NCBI RefSeq assembly: GCF_022846435.1
Contig: NZ_AP025627.1
Location: 3,320,001 to 3,384,000 of the forward strand
Source of the DNA: Parageobacillus sp. KH3-4
Lineage (GTDB): Bacteria; Bacillota; Bacilli; Bacillales; Anoxybacillaceae
DNA: 64,000 bases
Direction: 5' to 3'
Below, piece by piece: positions 1-9,071 of the stretch (within the stretch, counting starts at the first letter, position 1; the number at the start of each line of letters is the position of its first letter). The notes below the pieces were generated by a model. That model searched no databases. It worked only from the letters and a program-made list of their open reading frames with translations, and was not told the DNA's origin. The position numbers and the translations under genes were made by a program.

Positions 1-686
1 CTCTTTATGCCATCTTGATCAGATACCACCACTTTTGTTGTCTTTTTATCTTCACCCGCCTCCAATTTCACACGCGTAGCAACTTCTTCAATGGAAGTGG
101 AATAAGCAAAGTCTTCAATGTTAACACCCGTTTCAAGTACCCATTGAGAAGTTGGATTTGGCCATTCCTGCAAGTATATTTTTCCTAAACGTGAATAAAC
201 TCTGTATTTCTTCTTTGTCTGTTTTTCTGTTTCGATTAACGCTTTTAGGATAATATCGTATAATGACGTTTCACTATCAAACACAAGTGAATTAATGGCG
301 TATTTTGTGTTTACAATTTCAGCATAAGGAATTTGAAAGTCTTTGCACATTTGGATCAAAATTTGGTCTGCTCTTTTCTTTGAGAAAACATAAACATCTT
401 TATTTAAAAGTAAATACTGCAACATATCATATGCAGTGAACATTAATTTTCCACTTTTTGTGATGTTACGATTAAATATAGTCCCTCTAAACAACTCTGT
501 ACCTTTCCATTTAAAAAGAACCGTGTTTCCTTCATCAATTTCGGAAAGTATGTCATATCCGACGTTTTTATACAGAATGTTTACATCTATTTTTCGAGCT
601 GCATTGAAACGCTGTCCACTCCAAGTTATGGTTTCTGTCGGTATTTCCAATGTATAGCTGGGTTTAACGAGCAATAATTCTATCAT
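1..686 (-). CDS. xkdQ: XkdQ-like baseplate hub protein (3' end outside window)
   Basis: The reading frame starts at the ATG at 686 and runs off the left edge, leaving 228 visible residues. The start overlaps the TGA of the upstream LysM gene (ATGA arrangement), which indicates translational coupling. The N-terminus (MIELLLVKPSYTLEIPTETI) and the gene order resemble PBSX XkdQ, a hub/tail component of contractile phage tails. The assignment rests on synteny and overall similarity. The C-terminus cannot be seen. Confidence 0.75.
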   Translation of the reverse strand, partial: MIELLLVKPSYTLEIPTETITWSGQRFNAARKIDVNILYKNVGYDILSEIDEGNTVLFKWKGTELFRGTIFNRNITKSGKLMFTAYDMLQYLLLNKDVYVFSKKRADQILIQMCKDFQIPYAEIVNTKYAINSLVFDSETSLYDIILKALIETEKQTKKKYRVYSRLGKIYLQEWPNPTSQWVLETGVNIEDFAYSTSIEEVATRVKLEAGEDKKTTKVVVSDQDGIK

Positions 687-1360
687 GGAATCTTCAGCAC
701 CTGCCCAGGATATATCCAATGCCCTGGCTGTTTGATATTCCTTTTATCACGTTTGATTAGCATATCTTTATTGACTTCCCAAAGTTTTTTAAATTGAGAG
801 CTATCGCTATAGAATTTCCTTGCTAACGCCCATAACGTATCTCCTTTTTTTACAGTATAGGTCTTTGGTTTCGTTTGTGTATTTGGTCTTTTTGTGGCTG
901 TTGCAACTGTACTAGATTTCGGCCTAGTATCGACCTTACGAACAGTTACAAAACGAAATTCTTTTAATTGGATATCGTAATATATATCCCCGATGTCACC
1001 TTCTCCTTCTCTATAAACAAATTCTTCGATCGTGACATAAATATTAATAGGTGTACCGGTTATAAGAAAACGTGATGGTTTTTCATTGTTTTTAAATTTA
1101 TTTATTTTATTTACATAGTCCCACGGTTTGGAGAAGTTTCTAAATTCGCAAATAGAACTATATCTAGCCGGAAAAATAGAAGAAAACGATATGGTTTTTG
1201 CTGCTGGATCTTGTATAATTGTGACTTCCCCTAGTCCTGCTATATTGACAGATTCATTTTGCGATCCGTTGCTGATATTTAGTTCAGAAGGAAGGACAGG
1301 CAAACGAGATTTTGTGCCATCTGGCCATGCGAACCAAAACTCATATACACTTTTACTCAT
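683..1360 (-). CDS. xkdP: XkdP-like LysM tail/baseplate protein
   Basis: This is a protein of about 225 residues. A C-terminal LysM domain (motif YTVKKGDTLWALARKFY, roughly residues 170-215) follows a Lys/Thr/Pro-rich linker. LysM modules bind peptidoglycan or act as spacers in XkdP/gp53-type baseplate proteins. I chose the ATG at 1360 over one 39 bp upstream. It overlaps the tape-measure stop by 8 bp, fits the usual N-terminus (MSKSVYEFWF), and has a GGAGGGG about 14 bases upstream. It sits between the tape measure and XkdQ, as in PBSX. Confidence 0.85.
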   Translation of the reverse strand: MSKSVYEFWFAWPDGTKSRLPVLPSELNISNGSQNESVNIAGLGEVTIIQDPAAKTISFSSIFPARYSSICEFRNFSKPWDYVNKINKFKNNEKPSRFLITGTPINIYVTIEEFVYREGEGDIGDIYYDIQLKEFRFVTVRKVDTRPKSSTVATATKRPNTQTKPKTYTVKKGDTLWALARKFYSDSSQFKKLWEVNKDMLIKRDKRNIKQPGHWIYPGQVLKIP

Positions 1361-4300
1361 AGATCGCCATCGCCCCTCCTTCGAAATATTCTTGCTCAAG
1401 CGCTTTTTTGACTGCCTTTACTGCTATTTGTGCGACTTTTTCTGCGTCCATGTCGTTAGAGTAGTGATTATCTCCCGTGATTTGAACGATAATGTCACCA
1501 ATCATTCCGCGAACAGATGAACGCACATTAGAAGCACCACTTGCGACTTGAACTGTTTCGCTCGGAAGCGTTTGTGGTTGAACGCCTAGCTTTTGAGCTG
1601 TGTATTGTAATAAGCCTAAAGCTCTGTTTCTGTGTTGTTCAAGTGGAATAATGGCTTCTTTTTTATTTCTTTCGCCAACCATTGCTAAATGCTGACGATT
1701 GATAATTCCACCTTTTTCATAACCAGCGTATCTTCCGCCGCGGAACAAAGGTGTATTGTAAACCGAACCGTATCTGCTTTTGATGTAACGGATTGCAGCT
1801 GCAGCATTATGAATCGGATTGAGAATATTCCCCATTCCGGGCTGCATGTACACTCTAAATGTAGACGGTAAAGTCTGCAATAACCCGGTTGCATGTTCTC
1901 CACCAACTGGCATAGGATTTCGAGCGAGTGGATTACCTCCAGATTCTGCTTGTACAAGTTTCATAAGCCCCGGTAGCCAACTTAATGATGTACCAGTTGC
2001 CATCAAAGCCATTGCTAGCCAATTGGAGACATTACTGCTTAATTTACCTCCGTATGCTCCAGAAATACTTGCGATATTGTTCTCTATGAACTTCTTGATG
2101 TCAACCGAACTAAAACCTTTCACAACCCCCATCGCAGACCAATAACCCAGTTCAGCCATCTTTCGCGAGGGAGAATGAATGCCCATTTCATCACGAAACG
2201 CTCTTTCTACTGCTCTCGCTAATTCTTTAGCTTCTGCTGAAACGTCTTCTTTTCTGCTTCTCATTCCTAAGATGAAATTACCTGCGAATGCGCTACCGAA
2301 GCTTGTTCCATTACCTACTGCTTGTAGAGTAGGTTGATAAAGGTTTTTGCTAATCCATGGATGAATATCTATTGACGTATTATTTATACCCAACCCGATA
2401 TTTTTGGCATATGCTGAGCCAAATGGCTGACCATTCCCGACTGCTTGAAGCATTGGTTGATAAAGTCTTGTTGAAATCCAAGAATGGATATCAGTTTGTA
2501 CTTGTTCCATTCCGATTACAAAGTTTTGAGCAAAAGCCCAACCGAAAGACTTAGCATTACCCACTGCCTGCAATATCGGATTGTATATTTTCTCAGATAT
2601 CCAGTTGAAAGGTGTTTGTTTCGCTGAATTTATTCCGATCAAAAAGGCTGCAGCAAAGGCTTGACCAAATTTTTGAGCATTCCCAACAGCCTGATTCAAA
2701 GGTTGATAGATTTTAGTCTGTAGAAAACCTTGCATGTCAACATTTTGGGGTATTGCTGCGTTTGCAGGTTTAGGAGAATCCTCTTTTTGGCTGAATTTAC
2801 CTCCTATCCATCCTCCTAGTTTTTCAAATAAATAACCACCTAAGGCCGCACCTCCGATTGTTCCAAGTGGACCTAAAAAACTGCCAAGTGTTCCACCGAT
2901 TACAGATCCGAAAGTTCCGCCTATAGCTTTCCCTTTCCCTTTTGCTCCCTTTGCAGTAAGGATTTCTAAGCCACTTAATGCAATACCTAGAAAAGGAATC
3001 TTTTTAGATATACCAGATCCCAATTTTGATATTTTTGGGAATCTCAGTTTTTTACTAGACTTGTTTTGCCGCGTCATTAATTGCTTCATATGATCGTCAT
3101 ATGACATAGATGAAGAAGAAGGAGATTTTTTGTTATTTCGGTTTGGCCATTTTTCTTTTAAGGATTTTCCTTTTTCCCATGCGTTTTTTCCTAATTTCCA
3201 GGCTCCTTTCGCTCCTTTTAAGACAGGAGATAATAACATACTTCCGATCGCGACTCCTAAAAGAGTAGATACCGCAGCTCCTCCTATTGAACCGATACTA
3301 GGATTCTTAAAGGCTTCCTTCCACATACCACCTATGGATTCTAAGCCTTTTTGAACCCCATTTGTTATGCCTTTGAAAATGGCTTCTCCCATGAAAATGC
3401 CAACATCTTCTGCCCAAGGTTTTCCTGACGAATTCCACCAGTTATCGAAAGATGGTTTACCTTTATCGTTCCACCATTGATTGATGTCTCCGAGGACAAG
3501 TTTCACTTTCCCTTCAAAGTCAAGGTTTTTAAATTTCGGATCGCTTAGATATTTATCTAACCTTTTTACGGCTGTATGAGCTTTTTCGACACCCCACACG
3601 ATACCGTCACTTAAAACCTTTCCGAAATTGTTAAAAGCTTCACCATTTACAATTTTGGTTAGATCATCAATAAGAGGCTTGGAAGCTTCCAGCCCCCTTT
3701 TCCCAAATTCAGTAAACTTCAATTTTGTACTATCAATTAATTTTTGCCAACGAACATAGCCGGTTTCGTTCATTCTGTTTAGATATTCTTGGCTGTATCC
3801 CATTTTGTTTAATAGTTGGTCTAATTTCTCAAGTTTTTTCTGTAAAGTTGGAGCTGCTTTGATAGATTCAAGCATTGTTTTCGGTAAATTAAATCTTTCA
3901 GCCAAACTGATCATGTCACCGGACAATGCTTCGCGTATAGCAAAAGATGCACCTTCCATGCCTTCTAAAGGATTAGATGCTGCTAATCTTTCAGTGATTT
4001 TTACCGCGTATTTCAATTCGTCTAGGTTTTTCGTTAAAGGTACATAAGCTCGACCGGATCCAAAAAAGTCTTCTTGGCTGAACATAGAATTAGCCCCGGC
4101 TTTGTTCAGAAAGTCAAAGAATTTTTTTGCTGCTTTTTGATTTTCTCCAAAAAGGCTAGTCACTTGAACTTGTGCCATTTCCATTTTTGCAGCAGCCCCG
4201 ATTGTTGCTTCGGTTAAACTTTTTACGCCAGCAACTGAAAGCCCAATTGTCACCATGCCTGGTAGGCTCGTTAGAGAATTACGAACTGCACCAATGGTTC

Positions 4301-4523
4301 TAGACGCCATGTCTACACCCTTTATAGTCACACTCCTACTTGTTGAGGCTAAACGGTCAACAGAATTTGCGATGTGTCCTATTGTTTTCGAAGCTTTGTC
4401 CGCTGCTCTAATTAAAATGGGTTTATCGGATTCTTCCTTAAGTTTTTTAAAATCACCTGTAATAGCCTTGAGTTTCCTACTCATTCGGTCCTGCATGTCA
4501 AATAAGGTAGTTAATCGTGGCAT
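1353..4523 (-). CDS. xkdO: Tail tape measure protein with lytic transglycosylase domain
   Basis: This 1056-residue protein sets tail length and probably helps penetrate the wall. The N-terminal third is helical and typical of tape measures. A glycine-rich hydrophobic stretch (about 490-580) follows. Four tandem copies of a roughly 41-residue unit (core W-I-S-x-x-[IL]-Y-x-P-x-L-Q-A-V-G-N) lie at about 600-760. An SLT goose-lysozyme-like domain lies at about 845-940, with catalytic-style motif QAESGGNP and later AAAAIRYI. It is longer than most neighbours and shorter than the PBSX homologue of about 1330 residues. A good GGAGGG site precedes ATG 4523. Confidence 0.92.
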   Translation of the reverse strand: MPRLTTLFDMQDRMSRKLKAITGDFKKLKEESDKPILIRAADKASKTIGHIANSVDRLASTSRSVTIKGVDMASRTIGAVRNSLTSLPGMVTIGLSVAGVKSLTEATIGAAAKMEMAQVQVTSLFGENQKAAKKFFDFLNKAGANSMFSQEDFFGSGRAYVPLTKNLDELKYAVKITERLAASNPLEGMEGASFAIREALSGDMISLAERFNLPKTMLESIKAAPTLQKKLEKLDQLLNKMGYSQEYLNRMNETGYVRWQKLIDSTKLKFTEFGKRGLEASKPLIDDLTKIVNGEAFNNFGKVLSDGIVWGVEKAHTAVKRLDKYLSDPKFKNLDFEGKVKLVLGDINQWWNDKGKPSFDNWWNSSGKPWAEDVGIFMGEAIFKGITNGVQKGLESIGGMWKEAFKNPSIGSIGGAAVSTLLGVAIGSMLLSPVLKGAKGAWKLGKNAWEKGKSLKEKWPNRNNKKSPSSSSMSYDDHMKQLMTRQNKSSKKLRFPKISKLGSGISKKIPFLGIALSGLEILTAKGAKGKGKAIGGTFGSVIGGTLGSFLGPLGTIGGAALGGYLFEKLGGWIGGKFSQKEDSPKPANAAIPQNVDMQGFLQTKIYQPLNQAVGNAQKFGQAFAAAFLIGINSAKQTPFNWISEKIYNPILQAVGNAKSFGWAFAQNFVIGMEQVQTDIHSWISTRLYQPMLQAVGNGQPFGSAYAKNIGLGINNTSIDIHPWISKNLYQPTLQAVGNGTSFGSAFAGNFILGMRSRKEDVSAEAKELARAVERAFRDEMGIHSPSRKMAELGYWSAMGVVKGFSSVDIKKFIENNIASISGAYGGKLSSNVSNWLAMALMATGTSLSWLPGLMKLVQAESGGNPLARNPMPVGGEHATGLLQTLPSTFRVYMQPGMGNILNPIHNAAAAIRYIKSRYGSVYNTPLFRGGRYAGYEKGGIINRQHLAMVGERNKKEAIIPLEQHRNRALGLLQYTAQKLGVQPQTLPSETVQVASGASNVRSSVRGMIGDIIVQITGDNHYSNDMDAEKVAQIAVKAVKKALEQEYFEGGAMAIYE

Positions 4524-4526
4524 CTT

Positions 4527-5146
4527 TTATTTCCCTCCTTTCTCTAGTTTTTTTAATTCTTTTGCAAGTTGCTCAAGTTTTATCTCAATGGAAGCGTAAT
4601 AAAACGCTTTTTCGTTTCTCGGTGCATAGAATACTTCTTTTAACTGTGATGGGGAATAGCGGAGTTCGTGCATGCAGTAATGCAAATAAACTGCATCACG
4701 ATCTCCTTGTTCAATTAGTTTTTTGCTTCATCCACCAATTCATCAAAACTATCATCAAATCCATTGATTCTTAATGCCGCTTCAATCCATGCGCTATATT
4801 CTCCACCGATAGAAAGGACACGTTTAGCTACCTCAACAGGGTCTTCTGTTTTGTACGACTTTCTCATTTCCTCAGATTTAAAATCAGGAAAGACAGTGGA
4901 CTCAATAGCCATACGAGCGTAAAAACGGGAAGTATCAAGACGCTCACCGACTTTTTTTCCGTTTTTCATGACAGGTTTCATACAACTTTTTTCTAGCTCT
5001 TCAATTTCCTCAGTTTTCATCGGTTTCATGATAAATGGGATGACCTTCCCGTCTCTATCTACATAGCGCTTCGATACAATCACTTCTTCCTCTTCTACCG
5101 GTTTTGCATTACCTGCCAAGAAAAAGCTGATATCACGTTCTGCCAT
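4527..5146 (-). CDS. Tail chaperone G-T fusion made by -1 ribosomal frameshift
   Basis: If ribosomes slip back one base on the heptamer A AAA AAC (4724-4718), the next frame is open for 63 codons to a TAA at 4527, three bases before the tape-measure ATG. This gives a product of about 206 residues. The extension contains SPSQLKEVFYAPRNEKAFYY and a Lys-rich helix. That fits lambda GT-like extensions, which bind the tape measure. No start codon or ribosome site serves this region separately, which argues for frameshifting. Efficiency and any stimulatory structure are unknown. Confidence 0.8.
4715..5146 (-). CDS. xkdN: XkdN-like tail assembly chaperone (short form)
   Basis: This acidic/basic protein of 143 residues lies between tail tube and tape measure, where contractile and lambda-like phages encode the G-type tail assembly chaperone that coats the tape measure before tail polymerisation. 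It ends in GCA AAA AAC TAA, so the last two sense codons form a slippery heptamer directly before the stop. A longer fusion product is listed separately. Similarity to PBSX XkdN and position support the call. Confidence 0.85.
   Translation of the reverse strand: MAERDISFFLAGNAKPVEEEEVIVSKRYVDRDGKVIPFIMKPMKTEEIEELEKSCMKPVMKNGKKVGERLDTSRFYARMAIESTVFPDFKSEEMRKSYKTEDPVEVAKRVLSIGGEYSAWIEAALRINGFDDSFDELVDEAKN
4718..4724 (-). promoter_or_regulatory. Programmed -1 frameshift slippery site
   Basis: The heptamer A AAA AAC fits the X XXY YYZ rule in the zero frame and sits immediately before the chaperone stop codon TAA. Confidence 0.8.
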
Positions 5147-5198
5147 TTCATCATCTCTCCTTTAAATTGTAGTTTGTTGTAACAGAAAAAGGGACGAC

Positions 5199-5642
5199 TT
5201 AAAAATCATCCCGTAACGATTGTGGTAAGTCAGCATCTTCAAATGTGAAAGGAATTTCTTCCTCCAGTGCTTCTGAATCAACATCCAGACCGGCTACCTT
5301 TACACTGTCAAAGTTCACATCATATAGTGTTACACGTTCAGTTCCTCGCCCAGAACTTTTATCATCTAAAACCCCCTGAAAAGTAAAATACTTATCTTCA
5401 CCAGTTTTTATATAATCAAGCATGATCCGGACAAATTTTGATGTAACCTTGTAAAATGTAGCCGTCCCGGTCCCTTTTGCACCGGTTGTCTTATGACCAG
5501 TCATTCGCCGACCCATGATATTGACTTCAGATTTATTTTTTTCAATCGTCGCTTCAAATTTTTTGATATATGCTAACTCTTCTCCATCAAGAAAAAGTCG
5601 TCCTTCCTTTCCACTGATCGTATTCTGAGCACGAAAAGCCAT
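5199..5642 (-). CDS. xkdM: XkdM-like tail tube protein
   Basis: This 147-residue protein, starting MAFRAQNTISGKEGRLFLDG, matches the size and start of PBSX XkdM/skin YqbM tail tube (core) proteins that polymerise inside the contractile sheath. It directly follows the sheath gene (one-base spacing), as expected for coupled production of sheath and tube. It has no cysteines and a beta-rich composition. Confidence 0.9.
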   Translation of the reverse strand: MAFRAQNTISGKEGRLFLDGEELAYIKKFEATIEKNKSEVNIMGRRMTGHKTTGAKGTGTATFYKVTSKFVRIMLDYIKTGEDKYFTFQGVLDDKSSGRGTERVTLYDVNFDSVKVAGLDVDSEALEEEIPFTFEDADLPQSLRDDF

Positions 5643-6986
5643 CTATCGCACCTCCACTCCAAAATAAAACTTCTCCGTACTGTCTATCGGTTGAACTCCA
5701 ATATTGATATAGAACCCGTCTCCATCATCATTGATAGAGATTTGGATATCATTTTGACTATTGAAGTTCTTTATGGCCCCGCCATTTTGTAGTTCGGTCA
5801 TGTAAATCGTTACAAGAGTATTCACAATCTGAATGCCATCATCGTTTGCCGGGATATCACTTCCACGATCTTTTCGTTCTTTTATTTCTTTTTTCAGTTC
5901 ACGAGTAATATCATTGTTGATTGCGTCTAAAATGCGGATGATTTTATTCTTTTGGAATTTCTTATCTTTTTCTTTTGTAAATGAAACAAAAGAGTTTATG
6001 TCTTTTTCTACTATCGCCACTTTGTCTCGTGGATCATATGTGAATAGGAATTCCCCATTTGCTAGACGTTCGATAATTTCATCGTTATCGAAACGGGGGT
6101 TAACGTCAATTGCACCGTCATATTCGACGAATGTAAGCGATTGATTGATAGTTGCCCCTGCACTTGCTCCTGCTACCCATGCAACTGTTTCAGCAGGTGT
6201 AAGAGTTTTTTCCGGCAACACTACACCGTTAGTTACATTGATAATCCCTTCATAATCTGCTGCATAATTAGGAACGACTCCGACAATTTTAATACCTTGT
6301 TCGTCCCTAACACGTTTGATAAAGGAGACAAATGTTGTTTTCAATTGTTCATCCCCATCAACAGGCAGCCCGATAGTATCAAAATGTTCTGTTTCGGCCG
6401 CAGCAAGAAAGTCCGTGTAATCCAGATTGGTAGGTATTCCATCTTGTCCGCCTGTCAATTTTGTTCCTGCTGTATCGGATAACGCTCCGGTTCCGGCAAA
6501 TGTGACATAACCATTTGCTTTCAGTTCACCAAAATCAGCTACTGTTTGCTTGTCCACTGCCTTAGTGCCAACAAACGTAGTGACATCTTTTTTTGTGGAA
6601 TCTAACACATTTGGTCCAATGACAATAGTGATATCATTCCCTTTTGAACCGCCATAAACAGCTGTAGCCGTCTGTCCTGTTCCAAATGTTGCGGTTGCTT
6701 TAGTTCCTTCATTAACACGATATGCCAGTACCGTTTTGCTTCGTTTTTTTGCTTCACGCAGCAATAAAAGAGATGGGTCACTTATGTCTAGTCCGATTTT
6801 CTTTTGCACATCGTCAGGACCCGTAATCTCTATAAATTTTTTCGGCTCACCCCAGCTAAGAACTAACGGAATCGCTACTCTTCCACGTTCACCAACGGAC
6901 AATCGTTCATTTGCTGCAGAAGTAAAACGAAAATAAATACCAGCACGTTCTTTTTCAACGCCTGGTGTCCAAGTACCGCCGTTCAT
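5643..6986 (-). CDS. xkdK: XkdK-like contractile tail sheath protein
   Basis: This 447-residue protein starts MNGGTWTPGVEKERAGIYFRF, the characteristic beginning of Firmicutes sheath proteins (XkdK/YqbK). The central domain contains the DKVAIVEKDINSF segment and a C-terminal sheath fold. The sheath contracts around the tube to drive penetration. Its presence shows a myovirus-type or PBSX-type particle. It lies directly upstream of the tube gene. Confidence 0.93.
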   Translation of the reverse strand: MNGGTWTPGVEKERAGIYFRFTSAANERLSVGERGRVAIPLVLSWGEPKKFIEITGPDDVQKKIGLDISDPSLLLLREAKKRSKTVLAYRVNEGTKATATFGTGQTATAVYGGSKGNDITIVIGPNVLDSTKKDVTTFVGTKAVDKQTVADFGELKANGYVTFAGTGALSDTAGTKLTGGQDGIPTNLDYTDFLAAAETEHFDTIGLPVDGDEQLKTTFVSFIKRVRDEQGIKIVGVVPNYAADYEGIINVTNGVVLPEKTLTPAETVAWVAGASAGATINQSLTFVEYDGAIDVNPRFDNDEIIERLANGEFLFTYDPRDKVAIVEKDINSFVSFTKEKDKKFQKNKIIRILDAINNDITRELKKEIKERKDRGSDIPANDDGIQIVNTLVTIYMTELQNGGAIKNFNSQNDIQISINDDGDGFYINIGVQPIDSTEKFYFGVEVR

Positions 6987-7187
6987 CTATTGTCTAACCT
7001 CCTTTTTCAGAAATGCTTGAATTCGCTTTTCTGCTTCTTTTTTAGTTGCTTGAGTTTCTTTATAATCAAAAAAAGCACCATCAAAAACTTCTGGTTTTAC
7101 ACCGAATAGTTTTTGAGAGTGCTGTCTCAATTCATATAAAAAGAATTCCGGTTCTTCTTTGACATTTTCCACTTTCTTTTCAGCCAC
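6987..7187 (-). CDS. Small XkzA-like protein before the sheath gene
   Basis: This 66-residue, charge-rich protein is encoded directly against the sheath gene (no gap). PBSX carries a similarly placed small gene (xkzA). No domain is recognisable and its role is unknown. Its position and tight spacing suggest cotranslation with sheath. Confidence 0.7.
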   Translation of the reverse strand: MAEKKVENVKEEPEFFLYELRQHSQKLFGVKPEVFDGAFFDYKETQATKKEAEKRIQAFLKKEVRQ

Positions 7188-7188
7188 T

Positions 7189-7629
7189 TTATTTCACCCC
7201 GCTATCGACACCAACATCTTGAAGTGGTGTATATTGTTCTTTTTCGTAGTAATATCTGCTATTCCAGGTTAGCTGGATAATCGCTACTCCACTGTCTGCT
7301 ATTCTTGTTTCTATTCGGCTAATTCGGATATAATCACCCGTTTCCTCCCCATCTGGCTTCAACAAAGGAATGAGATTCCTCTTTGTTCTGATTGCGTCTG
7401 CTATCCTCTCTGCTTCATCAGAAGCCTTCTGCGAATCCTTATGAAACAGTTTAACCGACAAGCTAAAAGTCTTTTTGAATGTTGAAACAGTATCTGGGCT
7501 TTCAAAAACAAATGGTTCCGGGAAGTATAGAGATGGCGTCTGAAATCCTTCCGGAACTGGCTTGTCATAAACCTTAACTGGGAAAATTTTATAAATGTAA
7601 CTCATGATAGACCCGACTTCCTGGTTCAT
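7189..7629 (-). CDS. xkdJ: XkdJ-like tail completion protein
   Basis: This 146-residue protein lies between XkdI and the sheath module, matching PBSX xkdJ in size and order. Such proteins act at the head-tail joint or tail terminator. AGGAGG stands six bases before the ATG at 7629, so I keep the longer start rather than the internal Met at residue 9. Function is inferred from synteny. Confidence 0.75.
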   Translation of the reverse strand: MNQEVGSIMSYIYKIFPVKVYDKPVPEGFQTPSLYFPEPFVFESPDTVSTFKKTFSLSVKLFHKDSQKASDEAERIADAIRTKRNLIPLLKPDGEETGDYIRISRIETRIADSGVAIIQLTWNSRYYYEKEQYTPLQDVGVDSGVK

Positions 7630-7639
7630 ACGCCGCCTC

Positions 7640-8140
7640 CTAAAATGTATCCAGCCATTGTTGGACCTTTTTTTCTAAGCTTTTTGGGAACATTTTTTCG
7701 AAAATCACAAGGGCGTTGTCCCAATAATGGCTGCCTTCGACCCATTGAAACTTAAGTAACATTCCGCTTTCTTTCTCGTCAGGGTCATATTCAAAACGAT
7801 CCCCTTTCCACCTTCCTGGGACCCATCTACGATCTTGGTTTTTGTTAGGATCTATTGTGAAATGTCCATCATTGACATAAGAAGCATAATCAAGATTGGT
7901 ACCGACATGAAGAGCAAGCCCACCACTTTTTATTTCCCAAACGTTTTCGCTGTCGCCTTTCTTGAAAGAGTTTAAGAGATTACGAGTGTCTACCGTTTGG
8001 GTACGGATGATTTCATCCTGAACAATGTCAAGAAACTTCATTCCCATACCCTCAAGCCATAATGCTATTTCTTTTCTTAAGCCACCATTGGTAGCCTTAT
8101 CGAGTTTTTTTATCAATTCATCCAATCCTTTTATTTTCAT
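7640..8140 (-). CDS. xkdI: XkdI/HK97 gp10-like tail component
   Basis: This 166-residue protein starts [16 protein letters not shown], typical of HK97 gp10/XkdI neck proteins. It contains the LHVGTNLDYASYVNDGH motif, seen in that family as V-G-(T/S)-x-x-x-Y-A-x-Y-(V/L)-x-x-G. It overlaps the XkdH gene by four bases. Predicted role is head-tail joining. Confidence 0.85.
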   Translation of the reverse strand: MKIKGLDELIKKLDKATNGGLRKEIALWLEGMGMKFLDIVQDEIIRTQTVDTRNLLNSFKKGDSENVWEIKSGGLALHVGTNLDYASYVNDGHFTIDPNKNQDRRWVPGRWKGDRFEYDPDEKESGMLLKFQWVEGSHYWDNALVIFEKMFPKSLEKKVQQWLDTF

Positions 8141-8496
8141 AGGTTTTCTCTCCTAACAGCTGTTACTTCAATATGGTGGTTCCGAATCTTTTTAGGGATT
8201 TGGAGTATGAATTCAACTCCATTCCAAACCACCTTATCATTGACACGGATATCGGCGTTCGGAAGAAAATGAATCAAAAAAGATTGAATGATTGTGTTGT
8301 TTGGATCCCCTTGAACAATGGTTTGATTTTTTTCCGTAAAATAACATGGCTCATTGACCAGATCCGGTGTCTCGGGATATTCATATTCCGGTTGAAAATC
8401 CTCAATTGGTACCCCAAAGCTACCACTAGGTTCATCATTAGTTGCTGTCAAATGGTAAACATCACAACGGTGAATAAGCAAGTTGCGATAACTCAT
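8137..8496 (-). CDS. xkdH: XkdH-like head-tail connector/stopper
   Basis: This 119-residue protein is in PBSX order between the YqbG-type adaptor and XkdI, with four-base overlaps on both sides (ATGA type). The sequence ([17 protein letters not shown]...) fits head closure/stopper proteins that plug the portal after packaging. Synteny is the main evidence. Confidence 0.8.
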   Translation of the reverse strand: MSYRNLLIHRCDVYHLTATNDEPSGSFGVPIEDFQPEYEYPETPDLVNEPCYFTEKNQTIVQGDPNNTIIQSFLIHFLPNADIRVNDKVVWNGVEFILQIPKKIRNHHIEVTAVRRENL

Positions 8497-8870
8497 AAGG
8501 CTCTCATCCTAAATTTGATAGATTCATTGGTTGAGGACTCAATAATATATTCTTTGAGTAATCCGTAAACATCAGGTTTACGCAGTACACTGCCGTCTCC
8601 CAATGTATATGAATAATCGCCGATTTTTTCAGATTTGTAGCCTTTTACGATGGACTCATCACTGTTGATCAAAGCAAAGAACTGTGCCATCTTCAAAAGA
8701 GCAAGCTTTGCTTTTTCCGGAAGTGGATCATATTCTGAAAAGTCATGGCCAACAATACTTTCGATTTCAACTTCCGCTTCTATGATGTCTTGCTCCAATA
8801 GTGAATCAGATCTTTCTTTCACGACATCAAAAACAGAATAAGCTTTTAAATCAGCAGGAGTGATGAGCAT
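8493..8870 (-). CDS. YqbG/gp15-like head-tail adaptor
   Basis: This 125-residue protein ([22 protein letters not shown]...) is of the DUF3199/YqbG type, with the helical N-terminus of SPP1 gp15-like adaptors that bind the portal ring. It overlaps xkdH by four bases. Confidence 0.8.
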   Translation of the reverse strand: MLITPADLKAYSVFDVVKERSDSLLEQDIIEAEVEIESIVGHDFSEYDPLPEKAKLALLKMAQFFALINSDESIVKGYKSEKIGDYSYTLGDGSVLRKPDVYGLLKEYIIESSTNESIKFRMRAL

Positions 8871-8876
8871 ATATCA

Positions 8877-9056
8877 TCACTCCTCTTTAGATGAACTATT
8901 TTCCTTTTGTGGTTTCACTTCTTCCAAGTCTTCGTATTTACTTAACAGCTTGTCTCTCTCTTTCGCTGATACTTCAACAGGTTCATTTGCATAGAAAAAG
9001 CGCCCGCCACCAATATGAAGAGCGCCTTTTTTGCGTTTATATTGAATTTTAGGCAT
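8877..9056 (-). CDS. Small YqbF-like virion-module protein
   Basis: This 59-residue gene lies between capsid and adaptor genes. It starts at ATG 9056 (MPKIQYKRKKGALHIGGGRF) and ends in an acidic/serine tail. A small gene sits at the same place in skin/PBSX-type clusters (YqbF). It resembles phage proteins of the HeH/Rho-N-like small class, but no function can be assigned. Confidence 0.7.
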   Translation of the reverse strand: MPKIQYKRKKGALHIGGGRFFYANEPVEVSAKERDKLLSKYEDLEEVKPQKENSSSKEE

Positions 9057-9071
9057 TGATAAACTCCCTCC

